From Roseivivax jejudonensis (GTDB lineage: Bacteria > Pseudomonadota > Alphaproteobacteria > Rhodobacterales > Rhodobacteraceae), in contig NZ_FWFK01000009.1 of assembly GCF_900172265.1 (NCBI RefSeq), forward strand, positions 1 through 64,000: a stretch of DNA of 64,000 bases, given 5' to 3'. The position numbers were made by a program, and so were the translations under genes. The notes beneath the pieces are model-generated. The model made no database searches, was not told the origin of the DNA, and saw only the letters and a program-made list of their open reading frames with translations. Each line of letters begins with the position of its first letter. Position 1 is the first letter of the stretch. Shown one piece after another: positions 8,642-17,786 of this stretch.

Positions 8642-9034
8642 ATGAACGATCCGATCGGTGATATGCTCACCCGCATCCGCAACGCCGGCATGCGCGGCAA
8701 GTCGACGGTGTCGACGCCCGCGTCCAAGCTGCGCGCCTGGGTGCTCGATGTCCTCGCGGACGAAGGCTACATCCGTGGCTACGAGAAGACGACCGACAAG
8801 AACGGTCACCCCGCGCTCGAGATCTCGCTCAAGTACTACGAGGGCGAGCCGGTGATCCGCGAGCTCAAGCGCGTCTCGAAGCCCGGCCGCCGCGTCTATC
8901 TCGGTGTCCAGAACATTCCGCAGGTCCGCCAGGGTCTCGGCGTGTCGATCGTCTCCACGCCCAAGGGCGTCATGAGCGATCACGCGGCGCGCGCCCAGAA
9001 CGTGGGCGGCGAAGTGCTCTGCACGGTATTCTAA
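8642..9034 (+). CDS. rpsH: 30S ribosomal protein S8
   Basis: S8 of 130 residues, central in 16S rRNA assembly and, in E. coli, the repressor of the spc operon. It begins [15 protein letters not shown] and ends GGEVLCTVF. An AAGGAGGGGC ribosome-binding site lies upstream. Confidence 0.98.
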   Translation: MNDPIGDMLTRIRNAGMRGKSTVSTPASKLRAWVLDVLADEGYIRGYEKTTDKNGHPALEISLKYYEGEPVIRELKRVSKPGRRVYLGVQNIPQVRQGLGVSIVSTPKGVMSDHAARAQNVGGEVLCTVF

Positions 9035-9046
9035 GGAGGCCTGACA

Positions 9047-9580
9047 ATGTCTCGTATTGGTAAGAAGCCGGTCGAGCTGCCCTCGGGTGTCTCCGCATCC
9101 GTGTCGGGCCAGACGATCGAGGTGAAGGGGCCGAAAGGCACCCAGAGCTTCACCGCCACCGACGACGTGACCATCGCGGTCGATGACAACCTCGTCACCG
9201 TGACGCCGCGCGGCAAGTCCAAGCGCGCGCGTCAGCAGTGGGGTATGTCCCGCACCGTGATCTCCAACCTCGTCCACGGGGTCCAGAACACCTTCAAGAA
9301 GGATCTGGAGATCCAGGGCGTCGGTTACCGGGCGCAGGTTCAGGGCAACGTCCTGAAGCTGAACCTCGGCCTGTCGCACGACGTCGACTTCCCCATTCCG
9401 GAAGGGATCACCATCACCGCGGCGAAGCCGACCGAACTCACCGTCGAGGGTCACGACCTTCAGCAGGTGGGGCAGGTGGCCTCGGACATCCGCGATTGGC
9501 GGCGCCCGGAACCCTACAAGGGCAAAGGCATCCGCTACAAGGGTGAGTACATCTTCCAGAAGGAAGGCAAGAAGAAGTAA
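9047..9580 (+). CDS. rplF: 50S ribosomal protein L6
   Basis: L6 of 177 residues near the factor-binding site. The N-terminal [11 protein letters not shown] and the C-terminal [16 protein letters not shown] signature are intact. It is 12 bases after rpsH with a strong AAGGAGG site. Confidence 0.98.
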   Translation: MSRIGKKPVELPSGVSASVSGQTIEVKGPKGTQSFTATDDVTIAVDDNLVTVTPRGKSKRARQQWGMSRTVISNLVHGVQNTFKKDLEIQGVGYRAQVQGNVLKLNLGLSHDVDFPIPEGITITAAKPTELTVEGHDLQQVGQVASDIRDWRRPEPYKGKGIRYKGEYIFQKEGKKK

Positions 9581-9591
9581 GGACGGCGAAC

Positions 9592-9951
9592 ATGGCATAC
9601 GACAAGAGAGTGCAGTTCCTGAAGCGCCGTCTGCGCGTGCGGAACAAGTTGCGCGCGGTGAACGAGGGGCGGATGCGCCTGTCGGTCCACCGCTCGAACA
9701 AGAATATCAGCGTTCAGCTGATCGACGACGTGAACGGCGTGACCGTCGCGGCGGCCTCGACGCTTGAGAAGGACCTCGGCGTCGTCGGCAAGAACAACGT
9801 CGAGGCGGCCCAGAAGGTCGGTGCGGCGATTGCCGAGCGCGCCAAGAAGGCGGGCGTCGAAGAGGCGTATTTCGACCGTGGCGGCTTTCTGTTCCACGGT
9901 CGGGTGAAGGCCGTGGCGGACGCCGCGCGCGACGCCGGCCTCAAGATCTGA
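9592..9951 (+). CDS. rplR: 50S ribosomal protein L18
   Basis: L18 of 119 residues binds 5S rRNA together with L5. The basic N-terminal region ([10 protein letters not shown]) and the [20 protein letters not shown] end are typical. It is followed by a 197-base gap before rpsE that carries a hairpin. Confidence 0.98.
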   Translation: MAYDKRVQFLKRRLRVRNKLRAVNEGRMRLSVHRSNKNISVQLIDDVNGVTVAAASTLEKDLGVVGKNNVEAAQKVGAAIAERAKKAGVEEAYFDRGGFLFHGRVKAVADAARDAGLKI

Positions 9952-9957
9952 TGCGAG

Positions 9958-9975
9958 GGCGGGGGAGACCCCGCC
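9958..9975 (+). other. Hairpin in the rplR-rpsE gap
   Basis: A 7-bp stem (GGCGGGG / CCCCGCC) has a GAGA tetraloop and no T run. The remaining bases to 10148 contain further GC-rich dyads but no recognisable gene or strong promoter. Confidence 0.4.
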
Positions 9976-10148
9976 CCGTGCATTTGGCGGTCTCGGGCCG
10001 CCGCGTCGCGGGCATCGCGCGGGGTCGTTCCCCCGGCGCCCGCAACAAGAGCAGGCGGCCCGCGCCGCCTCGATGATCGGGGGCCTGTTAATGGTCACTG
10101 CGATTGGATCAGCCGGGCGCCAGCGCCCATGACGAAAAGGATGCCTGA

Positions 10149-10736
10149 ATGGCAGAACGTGACAACAGACGGGGCGGCCGCCGCGATCGCGACGAGGCCC
10201 CCGAATTCGCCGATCGCCTCGTTGCGATCAATCGCGTCTCGAAGACGGTGAAGGGCGGCAAGCGCTTCGGCTTTGCGGCGCTCGTCGTCGTGGGCGACCA
10301 GAAGGGCCGTGTCGGCTTCGGCAAGGGCAAGGCCAAGGAGGTCCCCGAGGCGATCCGCAAGGCGACCGAGCAGGCGAAGCGCAAGATGATGCGCGTGCCG
10401 CTGCGCGAAGGTCGGACGCTGCACCACGACATCAACGGCCGTCACGGCGCGGGCCGCGTCGTGATGCGCACCGCACCGCAGGGTACGGGTATCATCGCGG
10501 GTGGTCCGATGCGCGCCGTGTTCGAGATGCTGGGCGTCCAGGACGTCGTGGCGAAATCGAACGGGTCGCAGAACCCCTACAACATGATCCGTGCCACGCT
10601 CGAGGGCCTCTCGCGCCAGCAGAGCCCGCGCCACGTGGCGCAGCGCCGCGGCAAGAAGGTGTCCGACATCCTGCCCAAGCGGGACGAGGCTCCGGATCAC
10701 GGCGACCCGCAGACCATCCTCGCCGAGGAGGCGTAA
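10149..10736 (+). CDS. rpsE: 30S ribosomal protein S5
   Basis: S5 of 195 residues, involved in decoding accuracy and mRNA unwinding at the entry channel. The S5 N-terminal domain signature [20 protein letters not shown] is near residues 29-48. The protein is longer than E. coli S5 (167) at both ends. rpmD follows three bases later. Confidence 0.98.
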   Translation: MAERDNRRGGRRDRDEAPEFADRLVAINRVSKTVKGGKRFGFAALVVVGDQKGRVGFGKGKAKEVPEAIRKATEQAKRKMMRVPLREGRTLHHDINGRHGAGRVVMRTAPQGTGIIAGGPMRAVFEMLGVQDVVAKSNGSQNPYNMIRATLEGLSRQQSPRHVAQRRGKKVSDILPKRDEAPDHGDPQTILAEEA

Positions 10737-10739
10737 TCC

Positions 10740-10928
10740 ATGGCCAAGACCATCGTCGTGAAGCAGATCGGCTCGCCGATCCGCCGCCCCGAGATCCAGC
10801 GCAAGACGCTGATCGGCCTCGGGCTCAACAAGATGCACAAGACGCGCGAACTCGAGGATACGCCGGCGATCCGCGGCATGATCCGCAAGATCCCGCATCT
10901 CGTCGAGATCGTCGAAGAGCGCGGCTGA
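10740..10928 (+). CDS. rpmD: 50S ribosomal protein L30
   Basis: L30 of 62 residues. The motif [24 protein letters not shown] spans most of the family profile. It is the last gene before a strong terminator; rplO, which usually follows directly, lies 2.8 kb further on. Confidence 0.97.
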   Translation: MAKTIVVKQIGSPIRRPEIQRKTLIGLGLNKMHKTRELEDTPAIRGMIRKIPHLVEIVEERG

Positions 10929-10957
10929 GGCAGCGCCCTTTCGAAGCGAACAGAAGA

Positions 10958-10988
10958 CCCCCCGCCGGACGACCGGCGGGGGTTTTTT
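10958..10988 (+). terminator. Strong terminator after rpmD
   Basis: A C-rich/G-rich stem (CCCCCGCCGG with CCGGCGGGGG) and a four-base loop are followed by six T. It ends the spc transcription unit and separates it from the convergent minus-strand genes that follow. Confidence 0.9.
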
Positions 10989-11006
10989 CGTGTCGGGGGG
11001 CGGGCG

Positions 11007-12014
11007 TCAGACCTGGACGCTGATCTTGCCGAAATGCGCGCCGGATTCCTCGTGCCGGAAGGCGTCGGCCAGCTCGTCGAGCGGGAAGCTGCGGTCGAGC
11101 ACCGGGTGGAGGCCTGTGGTTTCCATTGCGCGGACCATGTCCTGCTGGTGGCGCCGGCTTCCGACGATGAGCCCCTGAAGACGCTGGTGCTTGGCCATCA
11201 TCGCGGCTGTCGGAATCTCGCCCGTGCGCCCGGTCAGGACGCCGATCAGCGCCATGTGTCCGCCGATGCGGCAGGCCTGTATCGACTGTCCCAACGTGGC
11301 CGGGCCCCCGACCTCGATCACGTGATCGACACCGCGTCCGTCGGTGGCGTCGGCGATGGCAGCGCCCCACTCCTCGGTGTCGCGGTAATTCACGACATGG
11401 GCCGCCCCCATCTGGGTCAGCCGCTCGGCCTTGTCGGGCGACGATGTCGTGGCGAAGACCCGTGCGCCCATAGCCCTGGCGATCTGCAGCGCATAGATCG
11501 ACACGCCCCCGGTGCCGAGGACGAGCACGTCGTCACCGGCCTTCAGCCCGCCATCGACCACAAGGGCGCGCCACGCCGTGAGGCCCGCGGTGGTGATGGT
11601 CGCGGCTTCCTCGTGGCTCCAGCCTGCCGGCGCACGGGTGAACGACGTGGCCGGGGCGACCACCACTTCGCGCGCGAAGCCGTCGATGCCGTCGCCGGGC
11701 GTGGTCGAAAAATCCGCGATCGGCGGCGGCCCGTCGATCCAACGCGGAAAGAAGGTCGATACGACCGCGTCGCCCACGGCGAAATCGGTCACGCCGTCGC
11801 CGATGGCTTCGACATCGCCGGCCCCGTCGGACATCGGGATGCGCCCGTCCTCGGTCGGCATGTTGCCCGAGACGACGCCGTAATCGTGGAAATTGAGCGA
11901 GGAGGCGCGGACACGAACGCGGATCTCGCCGGGGCCGGGGTCACCGGGATCCGGCGCCTCGGTCACCGACAGGCGATCGAGGCCGCCGGGCTTGGCGAGT
12001 GTCATTGTCTTCAT
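11007..12014 (-). CDS. MDR-family zinc-type/NAD(P)-dependent oxidoreductase
   Basis: This 335-residue medium-chain dehydrogenase/reductase has an N-terminal GroES-like domain (SSLNFHDYGVVSGNMP, about residues 38-53) and a Rossmann domain with VLVLGTGGVSIYALQIARA (about 165-183). The catalytic-zinc cysteine of alcohol dehydrogenases is not evident, so it is closer to zinc-independent quinone/enoyl reductases of the family; the substrate cannot be told. A GGAGG site precedes the ATG. It is probably co-transcribed with the DEAD-box helicase upstream, and its presence inside the spc gene order is unusual. Confidence 0.85.
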   Translation of the reverse strand: MKTMTLAKPGGLDRLSVTEAPDPGDPGPGEIRVRVRASSLNFHDYGVVSGNMPTEDGRIPMSDGAGDVEAIGDGVTDFAVGDAVVSTFFPRWIDGPPPIADFSTTPGDGIDGFAREVVVAPATSFTRAPAGWSHEEAATITTAGLTAWRALVVDGGLKAGDDVLVLGTGGVSIYALQIARAMGARVFATTSSPDKAERLTQMGAAHVVNYRDTEEWGAAIADATDGRGVDHVIEVGGPATLGQSIQACRIGGHMALIGVLTGRTGEIPTAAMMAKHQRLQGLIVGSRRHQQDMVRAMETTGLHPVLDRSFPLDELADAFRHEESGAHFGKISVQV

Positions 12015-12058
12015 GGAGTCCTCCGCAACTGGGCATCGTGCCGGGCGGAGGTAATCGC

Positions 12059-12086
12059 GGGCCGCGCGGGATCAAACGCGCGGCCC
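12059..12086 (-). other. Hairpin between helicase and MDR gene
   Basis: A 10-bp stem (GGGCCGCGCG / CGCGCGGCCC) has an eight-base loop and no T run on either strand. It may reduce read-through from the helicase into the MDR gene or stabilise the upstream mRNA. Confidence 0.4.
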
Positions 12087-12100
12087 GTGACGCTGCGAAA

Positions 12101-13345
12101 TCAGGCTGCCCGGCGCTGGCGCGAGCGACGCGGCCGACGAGCTGCGGGTTTGCCGCCGCCGCCCGGCTTGCCGCCGCCGCCGCCGCGGCGCTTTTTCGGC
12201 GCGGAGTCGCGCGGAGCGGACCAGGGTTCGCCACCGGCGACCGGAATCTCGCGGCCCATCACCTTTTCGATGTCGCGCAGCTCTCCCATCTCGGCGGGTG
12301 CGCAGAATGCGATGGCGGCGCCGTCACGCCCGGCCCGGGCGGTGCGGCCGATCCGGTGCACGTAGTTGTCCGGCACGTTGGGCAGATCGAAGTTGTAGAC
12401 GTGGCGGACCTCCGGCACGTCGATACCGCGGGCGGCGACGTCCGTGGCGACCAGCACGCGCAGGTCCCCGGCGCGGAAGCCCTTGAGCGCGCGTTCGCGC
12501 TGGCCCTGGCTCTTGTTGCCGTGAACCGAGGCGGCGGCAAAGCCCGCCCGGTCGAGCGTCTTCATCAGTCGCTCGGCGCCGTGCTTGGTGCGCGCGAAGA
12601 CCAGCGCCGACTCGTCGCGATGCGCGTCGAGCATGTCGATCAGGAGCGACGCCTTTTCGGCCTGCTCGACGAAATGCACGCTCTGCTCGATCTTGTCGGC
12701 GGGCTTGCCCGGGGGCGCCGTTTCGATCCGGACCGGATCGGTCAGGTATGCGCTCGCGATCTCGCCCATCAGCTTGGGCATGGTCGCGGAGAACAGCATC
12801 GTCTGACGCTCCGCCGGAAGCAGTTTCGCGATCTGGCGCAGCGCATGGATGAACCCGAGGTCGAGCATCTGGTCGGCCTCGTCGAGCACCAGGAACTCGG
12901 TGCGGTCGAGGCGGACCGACTGACGCTCGAGGTGGTCGATGAGCCGGCCCGGCGTGGCGACGAGGATGTCGCAGCCGCGCGAGAGCTTGTTGACCTGCGG
13001 ATTGATCGAGGCGCCGCCGACCACAAGCTCCACGCGCACCGAGGTGCCCGCGGCGTAGGCGCGGAGGTTGTCGAGGATCTGCCGCGCAAGCTCGCGCGTC
13101 GGTGCGAGGACGAGGCCGCGCACCGTCTTGGGGGCGGGGCGTCCCTCCATCCGCATCAGCGCGGAGACGAGGGGCAGGCCGAAGGCCGCGGTCTTGCCGG
13201 TGCCGGTCTGGGCGAGGCCCATGACGTCGCGACCATTCATCGCTTCGGGGATGGCGCGGGTCTGGATCGGGGTCGGGTCGGTGATGCCCATCTCGGTGAG
13301 ATTGCGGGCGAGGCGGGGCGGCAGCCCCAGCATGTCGAAATCCAA
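12101..13345 (-). CDS. DEAD-box ATP-dependent RNA helicase (RhlE-like)
   Basis: It contains all helicase motifs in order: Q motif (TDPTPIQ), AQTGTGKT, PTRELA, TPGR, DEAD, SAT, then RVLVATDVAARGIDVP and HRIGRTARAG. The C-terminus is a low-complexity Gly/Lys/Arg tail likely to bind RNA. I place the start at a TTG (13345), which has AGGA eight bases upstream and gives an N-terminus of the MDFDMLGLPPRL type; in-frame ATGs at 13372 and 13399 are alternatives. Such helicases assist ribosome assembly or RNA decay, often in the cold. It faces away from rplO and has its own promoter and a leader of roughly 200 bases or more. Confidence 0.92.
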   Translation of the reverse strand: MDFDMLGLPPRLARNLTEMGITDPTPIQTRAIPEAMNGRDVMGLAQTGTGKTAAFGLPLVSALMRMEGRPAPKTVRGLVLAPTRELARQILDNLRAYAAGTSVRVELVVGGASINPQVNKLSRGCDILVATPGRLIDHLERQSVRLDRTEFLVLDEADQMLDLGFIHALRQIAKLLPAERQTMLFSATMPKLMGEIASAYLTDPVRIETAPPGKPADKIEQSVHFVEQAEKASLLIDMLDAHRDESALVFARTKHGAERLMKTLDRAGFAAASVHGNKSQGQRERALKGFRAGDLRVLVATDVAARGIDVPEVRHVYNFDLPNVPDNYVHRIGRTARAGRDGAAIAFCAPAEMGELRDIEKVMGREIPVAGGEPWSAPRDSAPKKRRGGGGGKPGGGGKPAARRPRRSRQRRAA

Positions 13346-13592
13346 GGGATATGTCCTGTCATGGCGCGGCATGAGCCGCTCGTCGGTCGGCGCCCGCATC
13401 CCGGTCCGGGGCGGGCGGTCGCGTTCGGGTGAACCCGCCGATCGACGCGCGGCCGGATGCCGTCGCGTCGCCTGCGGGCGTCGGACCCCCGCGTGAATTG
13501 GGAACCAGGTTGAAATGTCGCGCTGCGCCCCGGGCCCGTGGCCACTTCGGGGGGCGTCGCCTGCTCACGCGGCAGGACTGGCGCATGGCGTG

Positions 13593-13621
13593 CAGATAGA
13601 CAGGCGTCGTAGTGAAGTCAA
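13593..13621 (-). promoter_or_regulatory. Promoter for the DEAD-box helicase
   Basis: On the minus strand TTGACT (13616-13621) and TATCTG (13593-13598) are separated by 17 bases. This predicts a start of transcription near 13586 and a long 5' leader, as is common for cold-shock or autoregulated helicases. The leader (13346-13586) holds no recognisable riboswitch. Confidence 0.6.
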
Positions 13622-13640
13622 TCCGCGCCGGACGCGGGTC

Positions 13641-13669
13641 TTGATCCGGCCGACGGGCCATTCTATACG
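13641..13669 (+). promoter_or_regulatory. Promoter for rplO-secY-adk
   Basis: TTGATC (13641-13646) and TATACG (13664-13669) with a 17-base spacer lie about 100 bases before rplO. Because a terminator follows rpmD and two opposite-strand genes intervene, rplO needs a promoter here. It sits back to back with the helicase promoter in a 424-base gap that otherwise shows no gene. Confidence 0.65.
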
Positions 13670-13769
13670 CGCCCGGTGATCCCGCCCGGGGTCACGACTC
13701 GTACACATGCAAAGCCGTGGTCGGCCCGCTTCCGTCGCTCGGGGGCCGCATCCGGCAAGGAGAAGCGAC

Positions 13770-14255
13770 ATGAAACTGCACGAACTGCGCGACAACGACG
13801 GCGCGGCCCGCAAGAAGAAGCGCATCGCGCGCGGCCCCGGCTCCGGCAAGGGCAAGATGGGCGGCCGCGGCATCAAGGGCCAGAAATCCCGTTCGGGCGT
13901 GGCGATCAACGGCTACGAGGGCGGCCAGATGCCGCTCTACCAGCGCCTTCCCAAGCGCGGCTTCAACAAGCCCAACCGCAAGTCCTATGCCATCGTGAAC
14001 CTCGGCATGATCGCCAAGTTCGTCGAGGCGGGCAAGATCGACGCCGGCGCTCCGGTCACCGAAGAGGTGCTGGTGCAGTCGGGCCTCGTCCGCCGCAAGC
14101 TCGATGGCGTGCGCGTTCTCGCCAAGGGCGAACTGACCAAGCCGGTCAATCTCGAGGTGTCCGGCGCGTCCAAATCGGCCGTCGAGGCGGTCGAGAAGGC
14201 TGGCGGCTCGATCAAGGTGACCGCTCCGGTCACGGCGGATCAAGCGGCCGAATAA
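13770..14255 (+). CDS. rplO: 50S ribosomal protein L15
   Basis: L15 of 161 residues, a late 23S rRNA assembly protein. The Gly/Arg-rich N-terminal segment [20 protein letters not shown] is typical. ATG 13770 follows AAGGAGAAGC and gives the usual MKLHELRDN start; an in-frame ATG at 13707 is not supported by a ribosome-binding site. Confidence 0.97.
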   Translation: MKLHELRDNDGAARKKKRIARGPGSGKGKMGGRGIKGQKSRSGVAINGYEGGQMPLYQRLPKRGFNKPNRKSYAIVNLGMIAKFVEAGKIDAGAPVTEEVLVQSGLVRRKLDGVRVLAKGELTKPVNLEVSGASKSAVEAVEKAGGSIKVTAPVTADQAAE

Positions 14256-14305
14256 GGAGTTGTGGGGCGCGCGCGCGCCCTTTACATCTCCCCTGAGTTT
14301 TCCGG

Positions 14306-14340
14306 CGCCGCCCCGAGCCCGCACACGCTCGCGGGCGGCG
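14306..14340 (+). other. Long hairpin upstream of secY
   Basis: CGCCGCCCCGAGC (14306-14318) can pair with GCTCGCGGGCGGCG (14327-14340) with one bulged C, giving 13 pairs and an eight-base loop. No T run follows. It may tune secY translation or mRNA stability. The ribosome-binding region of secY lies 20 bases downstream. Confidence 0.4.
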
Positions 14341-14365
14341 TTCGTCTGATAAAGAAGGACGCTCC

Positions 14366-15727
14366 ATGGCTTCCGCAGTCGAACAGATGGCCGCCAACAC
14401 GAGCTGGGCAGCTCTTGGCAAGGCCACCGACCTCCGCAACCGCATTCTCTATACGCTCGCGCTGCTGTGCATCTTCCGCCTCGGGACGTTCATCCCCGTG
14501 CCCGGGATCGATGGCGTCGCGCTGCGCGAGTTCATGGAGGGCGCGGCCGCGGGCATCGGCGGAATCCTCACCATGTTCACGGGCGGGGCGCTCGGTCGGA
14601 TGGGCATCTTCGCCCTCGGCATCATGCCGTACATTTCGGCCTCGATCATCGTTCAGCTGCTGGCGTCCATGGTGCCCGCTCTCGAACAGCTCAAGAAAGA
14701 GGGCGAGCAGGGGCGCAAGAAGATCAACCAGTACACGCGTTACGGCACGGTGCTGCTGGCGACGTTCCAGGCCTACGGCCTGGCGGTCAGTCTCGAGGCC
14801 GGCGATCTCGTGACCGATCCCGGCTGGTATTTCCGCGCCTCCACGGTCATCACGCTGGTCGGCGGCACGATGTTCCTGATGTGGCTGGGTGAACAGATCA
14901 CCGCCCGGGGCGTCGGCAACGGCATCTCTCTGATCATTTTCGTCGGCATCATCGCCGAGGTTCCGGCGGCACTGGCCCAGTTCTTCGCCTCCGGTCGTTC
15001 GGGCGCGATCAGCCCGGCGGTGATCATCGGCGTCATCGTCATGGTCGTCGCGGTGATCATGTTCGTGGTTTTCATGGAGAGGGCGCTACGAAAGATCACC
15101 ATCCAGTACCCGCGCCGCCAGGTCGGCATGAAGATGACCGAGGCACAGAACAGCCACCTGCCGGTCAAGGTGAACCCGGCGGGCGTGATCCCGGCGATCT
15201 TCGCGTCGTCGCTGCTGCTGTTGCCGACCACGATCTCGACGTTCTCGGGCTCCGAGACGGGTGTCGTGATGTCGACACTGCTTGCCTATTTCGGGCCGGG
15301 TCAGCCGCTGTACCTTCTGTTCTTCGCGGCCATGATCGTGTTCTTCGCCTACTTCTACACGTTCAACGTGTCGTTCAAGCCGGATGACGTGGCCGACAAC
15401 CTGAAGAACCAGAACGGCTTCGTGCCCGGGATCCGTCCGGGCAAGCGGACCGCGGAATACCTCGAATACGTGGTGAACCGTGTTCTCGTTCTCGGGTCGG
15501 GCTATCTCGCTCTGGTCTGTCTCCTGCCGGAGATCCTGCGCAACCAGTTCGCCATCCCGTTCTACTTCGGCGGCACGTCGGTGCTGATCGTGGTGAGCGT
15601 GACCATGGACACGATCCAGCAGGTCCAGAGCCATCTGCTGGCGCATCAGTACGAAGGTCTTATTCAGAAGTCGCAACTGCGCGGCAAGGGTAAGGGCCGC
15701 AAGAAGGGGGGGCCGGCTCGGCGATGA
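14366..15727 (+). CDS. secY: Preprotein translocase subunit SecY
   Basis: SecY of 453 residues forms the protein-conducting channel of the inner membrane with SecE and SecG. About ten membrane segments can be followed. The first follows [20 protein letters not shown], with the plug region around [12 protein letters not shown], and the cytoplasmic loop QYPRRQVG before TM7 is conserved. Its last four bases overlap the adk start, as in many bacteria. Confidence 0.98.
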   Translation: MASAVEQMAANTSWAALGKATDLRNRILYTLALLCIFRLGTFIPVPGIDGVALREFMEGAAAGIGGILTMFTGGALGRMGIFALGIMPYISASIIVQLLASMVPALEQLKKEGEQGRKKINQYTRYGTVLLATFQAYGLAVSLEAGDLVTDPGWYFRASTVITLVGGTMFLMWLGEQITARGVGNGISLIIFVGIIAEVPAALAQFFASGRSGAISPAVIIGVIVMVVAVIMFVVFMERALRKITIQYPRRQVGMKMTEAQNSHLPVKVNPAGVIPAIFASSLLLLPTTISTFSGSETGVVMSTLLAYFGPGQPLYLLFFAAMIVFFAYFYTFNVSFKPDDVADNLKNQNGFVPGIRPGKRTAEYLEYVVNRVLVLGSGYLALVCLLPEILRNQFAIPFYFGGTSVLIVVSVTMDTIQQVQSHLLAHQYEGLIQKSQLRGKGKGRKKGGPARR

Positions 15728-16368
15728 ACATCATACTTCTCGGACCGCCGGGCGCGGGGAAAGGCACGCAGGCCAAGCGCCTCGAAGAAACCCGCGGCAT
15801 GATGCAACTCTCGACCGGCGACATGCTGCGCGAGGCCAAGGACTCCGGCTCCGAGATGGGCGAGAAGGTCGCTGCCATCATGGCCCGCGGGGATCTCGTG
15901 ACCGACGACATCGTCATCGGCCTGATCCGTGAGAAGCTCCAGACCGAGACGGCAAACGGGTTCATCTTCGATGGCTTTCCCCGCACGCTGAAGCAGGCCG
16001 ACGCGCTCGGCGAACTGCTCGACGACATGGGCCAGACACTGGACCACGTGATCGAACTGCGCGTCGATGACGATGCGCTGGTGGAGCGGATCACGGCCCG
16101 GTCGACCTGCGCCAATTGCGGCGAGGTCTACAACGACAACTCGAAGCCGATCCCGGCCGATGGCGCGTGCGAGAAATGTGGCGGCACGGAGTTCAAGCGG
16201 CGCGCGGACGACAACGCCGAGAGCCTCAAGAAGCGGCTTATGGAATATTACAAGCAGACCTCTCCGCTGGTGGGCTACTATTACGTGAAGGGTCAGTATT
16301 CTCGCGTGGACGGCCTCGCCGAGATCGAAGAGGTCCAGAAGGCGCTCGAGGAGCGGCTGGCCGGCTGA
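15724..16368 (+). CDS. adk: Adenylate kinase (long form, zinc-type lid)
   Basis: Adenylate kinase of 214 residues interconverts ATP + AMP and 2 ADP. The P-loop GPPGAGKGT is at residues 7-15, and the FDGFPRT motif is at about 82-88. The LID carries four cysteines (C129, C132, C149, C152) in a CxxC...CxxC arrangement, predicting a structural zinc as in Gram-positive enzymes rather than the E. coli H-bond network. It is translationally coupled to secY. Confidence 0.97.
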   Translation: MNIILLGPPGAGKGTQAKRLEETRGMMQLSTGDMLREAKDSGSEMGEKVAAIMARGDLVTDDIVIGLIREKLQTETANGFIFDGFPRTLKQADALGELLDDMGQTLDHVIELRVDDDALVERITARSTCANCGEVYNDNSKPIPADGACEKCGGTEFKRRADDNAESLKKRLMEYYKQTSPLVGYYYVKGQYSRVDGLAEIEEVQKALEERLAG

Positions 16369-16446
16369 CCTTCGACACATGCGGCAGGGCGAACCTTTCC
16401 TTGCCGCATGCGTTTTCCTTTGGTGGATGCAACACCGGAGGACGAG

Positions 16447-16653
16447 ATGCGCATTATGATCCTGTCCATGGCCGTGCTTGCGATCGGCGCACTGCTGATC
16501 GCACTCAAGCCGCTGCTCGGCGGCGCCCCGATCGAGAATGCCGAGGTGCCGGGCGTGTTCCCGGAGTGGATTGCGCCGGTCGGATATTTCACCATGCTCG
16601 TCGGTGCCGCGGGCCTCTTCATCGGCTGGACGCGCGCCCGATCCGCACGCTGA
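16447..16653 (+). CDS. Small two-helix membrane protein
   Basis: This 68-residue protein of unknown function has two hydrophobic segments (about residues 2-19 and 41-61) and a short loop with conserved-looking PIENAEVPGVFPEWIAP. The ATG at 16447 follows GGAGG by five bases; an upstream in-frame ATG at 16408 lacks a good site. It sits between adk and the promoter of rpsM, so it may end the rplO-secY-adk unit. Confidence 0.65.
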   Translation: MRIMILSMAVLAIGALLIALKPLLGGAPIENAEVPGVFPEWIAPVGYFTMLVGAAGLFIGWTRARSAR

Positions 16654-16707
16654 AGCGGCCGAATTCGCCGGCGTGGCCGGGCCAAACAGCGGGGTGTCAA
16701 GCAGCCC

Positions 16708-16736
16708 TTGACGCCCCGGATGAATCGCACTACCCA
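16708..16736 (+). promoter_or_regulatory. Candidate promoter of the alpha operon (rpsM)
   Basis: TTGACG (16708-16713), a 17-base spacer and TACCCA (16731-16736) lie about 155 bases upstream of rpsM. The strong -35 and the absence of T at the last -10 position fit Rhodobacterales promoters that depend on CarD. The leader up to 16891 may carry autoregulatory structure but none is obvious. Confidence 0.45.
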
Positions 16737-16891
16737 CCGCCATCTCTAGCAGAGAATCGCGTTTGCGGCGCGCTGTCGCGCGTGCAGCAGATCACCTGAA
16801 CGACCTACGGCCCGGAGGCGCTTCGCCAAAGGGCCATATGTTGTGAAAAAAGGTTCTGGCGTTACGGAACCGCAACGAGAGGAATACCGGT

Positions 16892-17260
16892 TTGGCACGA
16901 ATTGCCGGCGTAAACATCCCCACAGCGAAGCGCGTGCCTGTCGCGCTTACCTACATCCACGGAATCGGCCCGTCCGCCGCGAAGGCGATCTGCGATGCCG
17001 TGAACATCGACGCGGCCCGCCGCGTCAACGAGCTGAGCGACTCCGAAGTCGTCGCCATGCGCGAACATATCGACGCGAATTACACCGTCGAGGGTGACCT
17101 GCGCCGCGAGGTGCAGATCAACGTCAAGCGCCTGATGGACCTTGGCTGCTACCGCGGCCTGCGCCATCGCCGCAATCTCCCTGTGCGCGGTCAGCGCACG
17201 CATACGAATGCCCGGACCCGCAAGGGACCGGCAAAGCCGATCGCCGGCAAGAAGAAGTAA
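16892..17260 (+). CDS. rpsM: 30S ribosomal protein S13 (TTG start)
   Basis: S13 of 122 residues in the 30S head, contacting tRNA and L5. The universal N-terminus ARIAGVNIP is preceded directly by TTG, not ATG. With AGAGGA seven to ten bases upstream, TTG is the initiation codon. The [20 protein letters not shown] signature is intact. The rare start codon may lower or regulate initiation. Confidence 0.96.
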   Translation: MARIAGVNIPTAKRVPVALTYIHGIGPSAAKAICDAVNIDAARRVNELSDSEVVAMREHIDANYTVEGDLRREVQINVKRLMDLGCYRGLRHRRNLPVRGQRTHTNARTRKGPAKPIAGKKK

Positions 17261-17275
17261 GGGAGACCGAGGCAA

Positions 17276-17671
17276 ATGGCACGCGATACCCGTACCCGCG
17301 GAGGCAAGAAGAAGGTCTCCAAGAACATCGCCGCCGGCGTGGCGCATGTGAATTCCAGCTTCAACAACACCAAGATCCTGATCTCGGACGTGCAGGGCAA
17401 CGCGATCTCGTGGTCGTCCGCAGGCACGATGGGCTTCAAGGGCTCGCGCAAGTCGACGCCCTACGCCGCCCAGCTCGCCGCCGAGGATGCCGGCAAGAAG
17501 GCCCAGGAGCACGGCATGAAGACCCTCGAGGTCGAAGTGCAGGGTCCGGGGTCCGGCCGGGAATCGGCGCTGCGCGCGCTGGCTGCCGTCGGGTTCAACA
17601 TCACCGCGATCCGCGACGTGACCCCGATCGCCCACAACGGCTGCCGCCCGCCCAAGCGTCGCCGGGTCTGA
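17276..17671 (+). CDS. rpsK: 30S ribosomal protein S11
   Basis: S11 of 131 residues on the 30S platform. [18 protein letters not shown] and the C-terminal [15 protein letters not shown] signature are present. It is 15 bases after rpsM. Confidence 0.98.
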   Translation: MARDTRTRGGKKKVSKNIAAGVAHVNSSFNNTKILISDVQGNAISWSSAGTMGFKGSRKSTPYAAQLAAEDAGKKAQEHGMKTLEVEVQGPGSGRESALRALAAVGFNITAIRDVTPIAHNGCRPPKRRRV

Positions 17672-17690
17672 CAGCAGACGAAGTTCGAGC

Positions 17691-17716
17691 CGGGGCCGCG
17701 ATTTCTCGCGGCCCCG
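17691..17716 (+). other. Hairpin between rpsK and rpoA
   Basis: An 11-bp stem (GGGGCCGCGA core with TCGCGGCCCC) closes a TTTC loop. It is followed after 12 bases by TTTAA, so it could be a weak attenuator setting the rpoA to ribosomal-protein ratio. Confidence 0.5.
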
Positions 17717-17786
17717 TGCTGCCGCTTTAACCTCGGGCGTCTTCGGCCTTTAGGACATGGGGCCGGGACAGGAATGGAGGTCTGAC

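Noticed and set aside
11007-12014. Annotation of the MDR gene as a classic zinc alcohol dehydrogenase
   Set aside because: The catalytic-zinc Cys/His set and the four-Cys structural zinc lobe are not present.
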